This document shows, piece by piece, positions 1-5,101 of a stretch of 6,726 nucleotides of DNA. Under the pieces are notes generated by a model. That model was given only the letters and a program-made list of their open reading frames with translations, did no database searches and had not been told where the DNA came from. A program made the position numbers and the translations under genes. How positions within the stretch are numbered: the stretch's first letter is position 1; the number at the start of each line of letters is the position of its first letter. Source of the DNA: ZC4RG29 sp036381475 (GTDB taxonomy: Bacteria; Bacteroidota; Bacteroidia; Cytophagales; Cyclobacteriaceae); assembly GCA_036381475.1 (NCBI GenBank), contig DASVCT010000025.1, positions 1-6,726 on the forward strand, written 5' to 3'.

Positions 1-144
1 AGGGGGAAGAAGGAATAAGGGTAGAGGGAAATAGGGAAATAGGGAAATAGGGAAATAAGGAAATAAGGAAATAAGGAAATAAGGAAATAAGGAAATAAGG
101 GTATAGGGGTATAAGGTATATAGGGTGTATAGGGTATATAGGGG
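1..144 (+). repeat. G-rich, C-free 8-bp satellite
   Basis: The period is exactly 8 bp from 25 to 112: four units of AGGGAAAT (25-56), five of AAGGAAAT (57-96), then AAGGGTAT and AGGGGTAT. It decays into irregular GTATAGGG-type units up to about 144. The + strand has no C at all from position 1 to 178, an extreme strand asymmetry. Units change stepwise along the array, which fits growth by slippage plus point mutation. The array may extend left of the window. It lies upstream of, and in the sense direction of, the eda-exuT genes, so a transcript through it would be G-rich. I see no coding signal in it. A role in expression is possible but inferred. Confidence 0.95.
19..52 (+). other. Canonical G-quadruplex motif
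   Basis: Five GGG runs lie at 19-21, 26-28, 34-36, 42-44 and 50-52, separated by loops of 4 to 5 bases. This satisfies the standard pattern of four G3 tracts with loops of 1 to 7. The motif is a by-product of the AGGGAAAT octamer. Further GGG or GGGG runs at 99-101, 106-109, 123-125, 132-134 and 141-144 could add structures, but one connecting loop is 13 bases long. Folding is predicted from the pattern only. Confidence 0.6.
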
Positions 145-242
145 AAGTGTGAGAGTGAATGAGTGTGAGAGTGGAGAACCGATTTCAATAAACTCAAACC
201 GTGGTTGGAGCTACCAACTAACTAAGACGCTATGATCGAAGA
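137..242 (+). repeat. Leader block, copy A
   Basis: This is the first of two diverged direct copies about 198 bp apart; the other is 335-446. Shared landmarks in order are TATAGGGGAA, a GTGAGAGTG-rich stretch, GGAGAACCGATT, an ATAAACT-type segment, GTGGTTGG and GACGCTATGAT followed by GAAGA. Differences are substitutions and small indels, so the duplication is not recent or the copies are drifting freely. Copy A is followed by an octamer array (245-284) and then by an ATG at 287 that hits a stop after three codons. It therefore looks like a leader that has lost its gene, or a second upstream leader. Confidence 0.85.
202..220 (+). promoter_or_regulatory. Hairpin in leader copy A
   Basis: TGGTTGG (202-208) pairs with CCAACTA (214-220), giving a 7-bp stem with one G-U pair and a 5-base loop. 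The equivalent site in copy B keeps the same 5' arm but has a different 3' arm that still pairs over 7 bp. That is weak covariation-like support for a real RNA structure. No T-run follows, so it is not an intrinsic terminator. A protein operator of dyad form is the alternative. Confidence 0.4.
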
Positions 243-244
243 CA

Positions 245-284
245 ACATCAACACATTAACACATCAACACATCAACACTTTAAA
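245..284 (+). repeat. ACATCAAC octamer array
   Basis: Four tandem 8-bp units (ACATCAAC, ACATTAAC, ACATCAAC, ACATCAAC) span 245-276, followed by a degenerate fifth (ACTTTAAA). The unit differs by one base from the ACTTCAAC unit found in the convergent gap near 2637-2763. Both gaps of this locus therefore carry the same octamer family. No spacers are present. It is G-poor, the opposite of the satellite at 1-144. Confidence 0.85.
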
Positions 285-334
285 CCATGAGTACGTAAAG
301 CGTTGGTTGGGAATGGGGTATTGAGGTATAGGGG

Positions 335-446
335 TATAGGGGAATGTGAGAGTGAGTGTGAGAGTGAGTGTGGAGAACCGATTACCGATCACCATAAACT
401 AAACTGTGGTTGGAATGTCGACTAACCAAGACGCTATGATAGAAGA
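335..446 (+). repeat. Leader block, copy B (adjoins eda)
   Basis: This is the second copy of the leader block described for 137-242, and it ends about 20 bases before the eda start. It is slightly longer because it has an extra GTGAGAGTGA-type unit and a local duplication (ACCGATT/ACCGATC, 378-391). The preceding bases 302-377 again contain no C on the + strand. Because this copy sits directly against eda, it probably lies in the 5' untranslated leader or the promoter. I could not find a convincing Bacteroidota -7/-33 promoter in it. Confidence 0.85.
407..428 (+). promoter_or_regulatory. Hairpin in leader copy B
   Basis: TGGTTGG (407-413) pairs with CTAACCA (422-428), a 7-bp stem with one G-U pair and an 8-base loop. 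It is the counterpart of the hairpin at 202-220: the 5' arm is identical, the 3' arm and loop differ, and pairing is retained. It lies about 40 bases upstream of the eda start codon, where it could affect mRNA stability or translation. Function is inferred from position only. Confidence 0.4.
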
Positions 447-471
447 AGAAAACATTAATACGTTTCAATGA
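436..471 (+). CDS. Possible 11-residue leader ORF overlapping eda start
   Basis: ATG at 436 opens a short frame reading MIEEENINTFQ and ends with TGA at 469-471. That stop overlaps the eda start (468-470) in the ATGA arrangement typical of translational coupling. Leader copy A has the matching ATG at 232, with a similar beginning (MIEDNINT), running to a stop at 322-324. Conservation of the start and first residues may simply reflect the DNA duplication. No Shine-Dalgarno sequence precedes it. It could be a coupling ORF that helps ribosomes reach eda, or chance. Confidence 0.2.
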   Translation: MIEEENINTFQ

Positions 472-1130
472 AATTCTCCATATCAACGGTAACAACTTCA
501 ATGAAGGAGACGGGAATGATTCCTGTCTTTTACCATCCGGATATCGACATTGCGAAGGCTGTGGTCGACGCGGCATATGCCGGGGGCGTTAGGGTTTTTG
601 AATTCACGAACCGGGGCGGCAACGCCTACGACGTATTCACGAAACTCCTCACGCACGCGGATCAGTATCATGACCTTATCCTGGGGATCGGCACGGTCCT
701 CGACGCCGATACAACCAAGCGGTTCATCGACGCTGGCGCTCATTTCATTGTATCCCCAATACTCAAGCCGGAAATGTCGACAATGTGTAAAGCGCACGAT
801 ATCGCCTGGGTACCCGGCTGTGCCACGCTTACTGAGATCGTCAACGCGAGAGACCTCGGCGCTGCCGTCATCAAGGTGTTCCCGGGTTCCGTGCTGGGAC
901 CGGGATTTGTGTCGGCCATTATGCCCGTGGTACACGGATTGCAGATCATGCCGACGGGTGGCGTCGAGCCAACGGAACAAAACCTCAAGGCGTGGTTCAA
1001 GGCCGGGGTAATGTGCGTCGGCATGGGCTCTCAACTGTTTACCAAAGATATCATTGCGAATAAGGACTGGTCGTCGTTGCAGAAAAAGGTTGCGGAGACA
1101 TTGGCGATCATACAACGCATCAGGAATTGA
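468..1130 (+). CDS. eda: KDPG/KHG aldolase (Eda)
   Basis: The 220-residue product is a class I, Schiff-base aldolase of the KDPG aldolase family. It cleaves 2-keto-3-deoxy-6-phosphogluconate into pyruvate and glyceraldehyde 3-phosphate in the cytosol, the last step of hexuronate breakdown and of the Entner-Doudoroff route. Many members also act on 4-hydroxy-2-oxoglutarate. Visible family landmarks are PVF at 19-21, the catalytic-base region FEFTNRG with Glu45 and Arg49, GIGT at 73-76, SP at 96-97, PGCATLTE at 116-123, the Schiff-base lysine Lys136 in IKVFPG, and the phosphate-binding MPTGGV at 161-166. Length is normal for the family. ATG at 468 is preferred because an N-terminal extension of about 12 residues before KETG is what I expect in Bacteroidota homologues; ATGs at 501 and 516 are alternatives. 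There is no clear ribosome binding site. The downstream transporter, 48 bp away, suggests a shared transcript. Confidence 0.96.
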   Translation: MKFSISTVTTSMKETGMIPVFYHPDIDIAKAVVDAAYAGGVRVFEFTNRGGNAYDVFTKLLTHADQYHDLILGIGTVLDADTTKRFIDAGAHFIVSPILKPEMSTMCKAHDIAWVPGCATLTEIVNARDLGAAVIKVFPGSVLGPGFVSAIMPVVHGLQIMPTGGVEPTEQNLKAWFKAGVMCVGMGSQLFTKDIIANKDWSSLQKKVAETLAIIQRIRN

Positions 1131-1178
1131 CGCAACGCGCGTTACCCACATTCATGTTCAACCTTAAACCGACCAACC

Positions 1179-2486
1179 GTGGAAAAACTCAACGAGCAGA
1201 TCGGGAAGTACCGTTGGCGCATCTGCGCCCTCGTATTCTTCGCGACCACCATCAACTACCTCGACCGACAGGTAATCAGCCTGCTGAAGGATGACTACCT
1301 GCAACCCATGTTCGACTGGTCGGAGACCGACTACGCAAACATTGTAGTCGCCTTCCAGCTTGCGTATGCCATAGGTATGCTTGGGGCAGGATGGTTTATC
1401 GATAAGATCGGCACCAAGATCGGTTATGCGGCGGCTCTTACCGTTTGGAGTATCGCCGCAGTTCTGCATGCGGCTGCCCGCGGTACATGGGGCTTCGCCG
1501 CTGCCCGGGCGCTCCTCGGGATCAGCGAGGCGGGGAATTTCCCGGCGGCTATCAAAACTACTGCAGAATGGTTTCCAAAAAAGGAACGTGCCTTCGCGAC
1601 CGGCATCTTTAATTCGGGTACAAATCTCGGCGCAATCATCGCGCCGCTCACGGTACCGCTGATCGGAAAGTTTTGGGGTTGGCAATGGGCATTCATCATT
1701 ACTGGCGGCCTGGGATTTCTATGGCTTATTTCCTGGTTCGCGTATTATGACTCACCAGCCAGGCACAAGAAGGTAGGCAAAGCTGAGCTCGAATACATTC
1801 ACAGCGACGTCGACGAGCAGGGGGATGCAGCGCGCGCTCACGAAAAAGTGAGCTGGCTTAAGCTGTTGACCTATCGTCAAACCTGGTCGTTCTTCTTCGG
1901 CAAGTTCCTGACCGATCCGGTCTGGTGGTTCTACCTGTTCTGGCTCCCATCGTTCCTCAACAAGGAATACGGAATGGAACAGACAGAGCTCGCCATTCCG
2001 GTAGCGTTGGTGTATACGTTGTCCACCCTTGGTAGCATTTTCGGTGGCTGGCTTCCTGGATATCTCATGCAATCGGGTTGGCCGGTCTACCGCGCCCGCA
2101 AGACATCGATGTTTGTCTTTGCGCTCTTTGTCCTGCCTGTGGTTTCCGCCCAGGCGCTCGGCTCCGTGAGCCCCTGGCTTGCCATCATAATCATTGGTAT
2201 TGCCACTGCTGCGCACCAGGCCTGGTCGGCCAACATCTTTACCACAACATCAGACATGTTTCCCAAGAAGGCCGTCGCCTCTGTGGTGGGGATCGGCGGA
2301 ATGGCCGGAGCCATTGGCGGCATTCTCATTGCCAAAGCCGCCGGCGCACTCCTCGATCATTTTGACGCCCTGGGCAAAATCGAGACCGGTTACTATGTGA
2401 TGTTCTTCATCTGCGGATCTGCATACCTGCTTGCCTGGGTGATTATGCACTTCTTAGTTCCGAGAATGCAGAGGGTAGAACTGTAA
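1179..2486 (+). CDS. exuT: ExuT-like hexuronate MFS transporter
   Basis: The 435-residue protein is a 12-helix major facilitator of the anion:cation symporter group, which moves hexuronates, aldonates and related organic anions with protons across the inner membrane. Evidence includes NYLDR at 26-30 in the first helix, the loop 2-3 signature around GWFIDKIGTKIG (71-82), Arg109 and the SEAGNFP stretch (115-121) in helix 4, then EWFPKKER and a GAIIAP stretch shared with E. coli ExuT. A hydrophilic central loop (about 195-230) divides the two halves. The start is GTG: no in-frame ATG lies upstream before the eda stop, and the first internal ATG (residue 44) would delete helix 1. No Shine-Dalgarno is visible. 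Adjacent eda makes galacturonate or glucuronate the likely substrate, but galactonate or another acid sugar cannot be excluded. Confidence 0.92.
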   Translation: MEKLNEQIGKYRWRICALVFFATTINYLDRQVISLLKDDYLQPMFDWSETDYANIVVAFQLAYAIGMLGAGWFIDKIGTKIGYAAALTVWSIAAVLHAAARGTWGFAAARALLGISEAGNFPAAIKTTAEWFPKKERAFATGIFNSGTNLGAIIAPLTVPLIGKFWGWQWAFIITGGLGFLWLISWFAYYDSPARHKKVGKAELEYIHSDVDEQGDAARAHEKVSWLKLLTYRQTWSFFFGKFLTDPVWWFYLFWLPSFLNKEYGMEQTELAIPVALVYTLSTLGSIFGGWLPGYLMQSGWPVYRARKTSMFVFALFVLPVVSAQALGSVSPWLAIIIIGIATAAHQAWSANIFTTTSDMFPKKAVASVVGIGGMAGAIGGILIAKAAGALLDHFDALGKIETGYYVMFFICGSAYLLAWVIMHFLVPRMQRVEL

Positions 2487-2487
2487 G

Positions 2488-2521
2488 GTGTTGAAGTGTT
2501 GGAGTCGTCTGTACTTGATAG
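2488..2521 (+). repeat. Left arm of 34-bp inverted repeat
   Basis: The arm begins two bases after the transporter stop codon. Its reverse complement matches 2614-2648 with two mismatches and one inserted A. The first 17 bases (2488-2504) also match, as a perfect reverse complement, 2747-2763 at the far end of the gap. In RNA the two 34-bp arms would make a long stem enclosing about 92 bases. It may protect the 3' ends of the converging transcripts, or be the remnant of a small mobile repeat. Confidence 0.85.
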
Positions 2522-2522
2522 C

Positions 2523-2611
2523 TTGATCAAATAAATAAAAAGCACTTGTCATCCTGAGCGGTGGATGTGGGTTGGCATGTGCGAGCGAAGGACCCCCATC
2601 GAGTCTGCACA
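2523..2611. other. Loop of inverted repeat with TCATCCTGAGCG-type segment
   Basis: This is the non-coding segment between the inverted arms. It contains the palindrome TTGATCAA (2523-2530), a short AT-rich stretch, then GTCATCCTGAGCG and, after about 20 bases, GCGAGCGAAGGACC. From memory these two pieces resemble a dispersed intergenic sequence seen in many environmental bacterial genomes, here interrupted by an insert. I cannot confirm this without a search. No reading frame here looks like a gene. Confidence 0.4.
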
Positions 2612-2613
2612 AT

Positions 2614-2648
2614 CTATCGAGTACAGACGCCTCCAAACACTTCAACAC
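2614..2648 (-). repeat. Right arm of 34-bp inverted repeat
   Basis: This is the partner of 2488-2521 (see that entry). The last bases, ACACTTCAACAC, belong to the same octamer family as the array at 2723-2763, so the inverted repeat and the octamer array share sequence. This suggests that the gap was built by copying and inversion of one repeat type. Confidence 0.85.
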
Positions 2649-2680
2649 TTTGCGTTCCTTCGCGCCTTTGCGCCTTCGGG
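2648..2680 (+). repeat. Degenerate 9-bp repeat (CTTTGCGCC type)
   Basis: Three adjacent 9-base units, CTTTGCGTT, CCTTCGCGC and CTTTGCGCC (2648-2674), are followed by a partial TTCGGGTAAAA. The pattern is one I associate with dispersed non-coding repeats in environmental genomes. This link is recollection, not a search result. It lies directly against the right arm of the inverted repeat. Confidence 0.5.
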
Positions 2681-2722
2681 TAAAACGACGGAGACGAACA
2701 CGTCCAATTTACACGACACCAA

Positions 2723-2763
2723 CTTCAACACTTCAACACTTCAACACTCCAACACTTCAACAC
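2723..2763 (+). repeat. CTTCAACA octamer array
   Basis: Five tandem 8-bp units lie at 2723-2762: CTTCAACA three times, CTCCAACA, then CTTCAACA. The array ends two bases before the stop codon of the minus-strand DUF748 gene. Bases 2747-2763 are a perfect 17-bp inverted copy of 2488-2504, so both ends of the convergent gap carry the same sequence facing inward. The unit count could vary by slippage. Confidence 0.9.
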
Positions 2764-2764
2764 A

Positions 2765-5014
2765 TCATTCATAAACATCAAACGTCACCTCAAACTTCGG
2801 TAACCCGTCGCTGGTGCGGTCGGGTTCATCAACAAAGGTGAATGCTTCGGGAGGGAGTTGCTGCTCGGTGATCAGATAATCGTTGACGAGCTTCTTCCGA
2901 TTGCTGATGATGGCTAGCATCCGGTTCTGAAGACGACGCCTCCCGACGTACCGTTTGCACTTTTCTATTGGAGACAAGGATCCCTCGAACAAGAGCCGCC
3001 GGTTTAGATAGTTGACAAAGGCGCTGTCGCTGATGGACAAGGCTTCGATTTCTTTCAGCTGCGCGGCATTGGGTTCTTCCTCGCGAAGGGTGTCGATCCT
3101 TAAGATGTATCGTTTCTTCGCCTCAAACGCAGCGAGCAGGTTGAGTTCGTCGGTGTTCCCCGGAAGGTAATGAAGGTTGATGCGCAGTTCTGGCTTTACC
3201 TTCAGCACCCTGCCCAGCATTGTCAGGTTGCGTCGTTGACGGTTGGTCAGGGAGTCGGAAAGATAATCGAAGCTTATCGCCTTCAGATCGTTTTCATCAG
3301 CATTGATAGCCTGTGCAAGTAACCGATAGGGTGATGTAGCGGCCTTAACGAGAAGATTCTCCACGATACCCCAGATCACCTTTCCCAGTTTGTACTCGGG
3401 ATCGTTCAGGTCGCCCGAGACGGGTATCTCCATGTTGATGTTGCCGTTGACGTCCCTGAGTATTGCGACGGCGAGTCGCAATGGCAGGTTGTATACCGGC
3501 TTCCTGCCTATCTTCTTTCCTACATCGATCCTCCGAATCTCCAGTTTGTTCTTGCTGTCGATAATTCGGTTGATGACTTTCGTCTCACTGTTGTAATAGA
3601 TCAGTCCGTCCTGGAACGGGTGCGCTACGTAGTAGTTTGAATACGGAGTAAATGACGAAATCCTGACATCGCGTATTCCGTAGACGACCTGTACGTTTTC
3701 CAGGTTGTGTGGATCGAAGCTGAGCGCAGCGTCCATGATCCCCGACTTGTTAACCCGTGAACGAGCGACGAAGTTAAGGTTGGAATTTTGAGAGTTCAAT
3801 GCGCCAGAGCTGAGCTGAAGGCTATCCAATCTGAAGTAGAAGGGGTCTTCCAGGGTAAAGTCGTTGTAAACGACTATCCCGTTGTTGACGACGACGCTGT
3901 CCACCGAATAATTTTGCATCACATATTCTTCGATAATATCTTGTGCATACGAGACGAGTAGCCGGAAGGGGTTGCTATAGTCGATCTCGGATACAACTGA
4001 ATCGGCTTGGGTTGTTGTTGTGGTCGTTGTGTCCCGAAGCAGCCGGGTGAAGTTGTCTCCATCGGGGTAAAGCTCGAACTTTATGAAAGGGCCGTCCATT
4101 TCAAAGGGGCCGAAATCGTAGATGGCGCTTGCGGTGTTTAAGGAGTCGACAGCCACCGAGAGCGAGGAAAGAGCGAGTAGCGTATCCTGTTCCTGGTCGG
4201 CCAGACGAAAACTACGTAGGTCCTGTTGGCCGCTTAACGCTACCTCAGACGGGGAATTGAAGTTTCCTGCCAGATTGAATTGCATCGAAAGAAGACCTTC
4301 CAGCACGCCGACATCCATCACGTCGCGGAGGTAGGGGACAAAGGAAGAGATCTGCACATCCGAAACGTTGGAGGTCAGAAGGTAGTCCAACGAATCAAGG
4401 TTAAGATCGAAGGACAGGTCTATAGTTCCTGAGGATACTCCCGTTTGCAGTTCGTAATGATGGTTGGGTTCGTCCCAGGCGATCACGGGACACATGGCGG
4501 TCAACGGACTAAAGACAAGCTCGGAGCCAATCACCTTTTCGCGATAGTCGATGGTGGCGCTGTCAATGCGGAGATTTTCAAGGCGGTACCGGGTAGGCTC
4601 TTCCGAGGATTGGACAGAGACAGTGTCGGAACCAGTGAAACGTTCGATAAGGTCGTCGAAGTTGAAAGAGCTACCACTCTGCTCGACATGGATGCGGGGT
4701 TTTGTCAAACGAATCTCCGTAATGTCGTAGTCACCGTGAAGGAAGTGTGTGAGCTCCATGTTTGCGAAGATGTTCGCAACGTGGAAAAAGGTATCGGGTC
4801 GGGCCTGTTCGAACGCTGCAAGACCATCGATCGAAACAGTGCCCGTGAAAAGATTGATGCGTATTTTTTCGACTTCGATTCTTCGACCTGTCCATTCCTC
4901 GTCATAGCGTTCAACCGCCCACTTTGCCAGTGGTCCCGCAAACATGACAATAATAACACCGATTGAGCCAACCAGAATGAGTAACGAGAGCAATATCCTT
5001 CTGATCCATTTCAT
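2765..5014 (-). CDS. DUF748 / AsmA-like membrane-anchored protein
   Basis: The 749-residue protein has a single N-terminal membrane helix (about residues 5-30, flanked by basic residues), so most of it should lie in the periplasm, anchored in the inner membrane. The N-terminal segment (GRRIEVEKIRINLFTG and following) and repeated beta-rich stretches resemble the AsmA-like group. The best signature is near the C-terminus: PVSGDLNDPEYKLG starting at residue 531, followed by a VIWGIVENLLVKAATSPYRLL-type stretch, the conserved DUF748 core. Residues about 580-640 resemble the OmpA-like tail found in DUF748 proteins. AsmA relatives such as YhdP, TamB and YdbH act in lipid transfer between membranes; a similar role here is inference. 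Seven consecutive threonines (329-335) interrupt the sequence, probably as a linker. The ATG at 5014 is supported by AGAAGGA four bases upstream (5025-5019). The gene converges on exuT and diverges from the hydrolase, so it is its own transcription unit. Confidence 0.85.
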   Translation of the reverse strand: MKWIRRILLSLLILVGSIGVIIVMFAGPLAKWAVERYDEEWTGRRIEVEKIRINLFTGTVSIDGLAAFEQARPDTFFHVANIFANMELTHFLHGDYDITEIRLTKPRIHVEQSGSSFNFDDLIERFTGSDTVSVQSSEEPTRYRLENLRIDSATIDYREKVIGSELVFSPLTAMCPVIAWDEPNHHYELQTGVSSGTIDLSFDLNLDSLDYLLTSNVSDVQISSFVPYLRDVMDVGVLEGLLSMQFNLAGNFNSPSEVALSGQQDLRSFRLADQEQDTLLALSSLSVAVDSLNTASAIYDFGPFEMDGPFIKFELYPDGDNFTRLLRDTTTTTTTQADSVVSEIDYSNPFRLLVSYAQDIIEEYVMQNYSVDSVVVNNGIVVYNDFTLEDPFYFRLDSLQLSSGALNSQNSNLNFVARSRVNKSGIMDAALSFDPHNLENVQVVYGIRDVRISSFTPYSNYYVAHPFQDGLIYYNSETKVINRIIDSKNKLEIRRIDVGKKIGRKPVYNLPLRLAVAILRDVNGNINMEIPVSGDLNDPEYKLGKVIWGIVENLLVKAATSPYRLLAQAINADENDLKAISFDYLSDSLTNRQRRNLTMLGRVLKVKPELRINLHYLPGNTDELNLLAAFEAKKRYILRIDTLREEEPNAAQLKEIEALSISDSAFVNYLNRRLLFEGSLSPIEKCKRYVGRRRLQNRMLAIISNRKKLVNDYLITEQQLPPEAFTFVDEPDRTSDGLPKFEVTFDVYE

Positions 5015-5047
5015 GCTGTCCTTCTCTAGGTTGATCGATGGAAGTTA

Positions 5048-5076
5048 AAAAAATATCCTTGCTTTTTCGGGGCCAA
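5048..5076 (-). promoter_or_regulatory. Candidate promoter for the DUF748 gene
   Basis: On the minus strand, GTTG (TTG at 5076-5074) is followed after 18 bases by TATTTTTT (5055-5048). This approximates the Bacteroidota pattern TTTG, about 19-21 bases, TAnnTTTG. Transcription would start about 30 bases before the ATG. The match is partial and the T-run is low complexity. Confidence 0.3.
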
Positions 5077-5089
5077 CCGTCTACATTCA
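5059..5089 (+). promoter_or_regulatory. Candidate promoter for the glycoside hydrolase
   Basis: TTG (5059-5061) is followed after 20 bases by TACATTCA (5082-5089), which fits the Bacteroidota -33 and -7 spacing but matches TAnnTTTG at only part of its positions. The untranslated leader would be very short, under about 10 bases. It overlaps the candidate promoter on the other strand, so the two genes may interfere with each other or be co-regulated. Confidence 0.2.
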
Positions 5090-5101
5090 ATTCTATCGCC
5101 A

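Noticed and set aside
25..284. CRISPR-like array
   Set aside because: Repeats are 8 bp and directly adjacent, with no spacers of constant length and no cas genes.
232..324. 30-residue ORF in leader copy A as a gene
   Set aside because: Much of it is just translation of the octamer array, with no ribosome binding site and no downstream partner.
459..466. TACGTTTC as a Bacteroidota -7 element for eda
   Set aside because: It ends one base before the start codon, so transcription would begin inside the gene, and no TTTG-like -33 element stands at proper spacing.
1134..1143. AACGCGCGTT palindrome between eda and exuT as an operator
   Set aside because: It is a perfect 10-bp palindrome, but short and single, with no second copy in the window to support a regulator site.
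498..1151. Long minus-strand open frame (217 codons) opposite eda
   Set aside because: It lies antisense to a clearly recognisable aldolase, its translation is rich in Arg, His and Asp without any family motif, and codon structure favours the + strand.
2523..2541. Intrinsic terminator at TTGATCAA plus the AT-rich tail
   Set aside because: The stem is only four base pairs and AT-rich, and the following run is A-rich on the + strand rather than a T-run.
4445..4966. Plus-strand open frame (173 codons) inside the DUF748 gene
   Set aside because: It is antisense to the conserved N-terminal part of DUF748, shows no domain and has no promoter or ribosome binding site.
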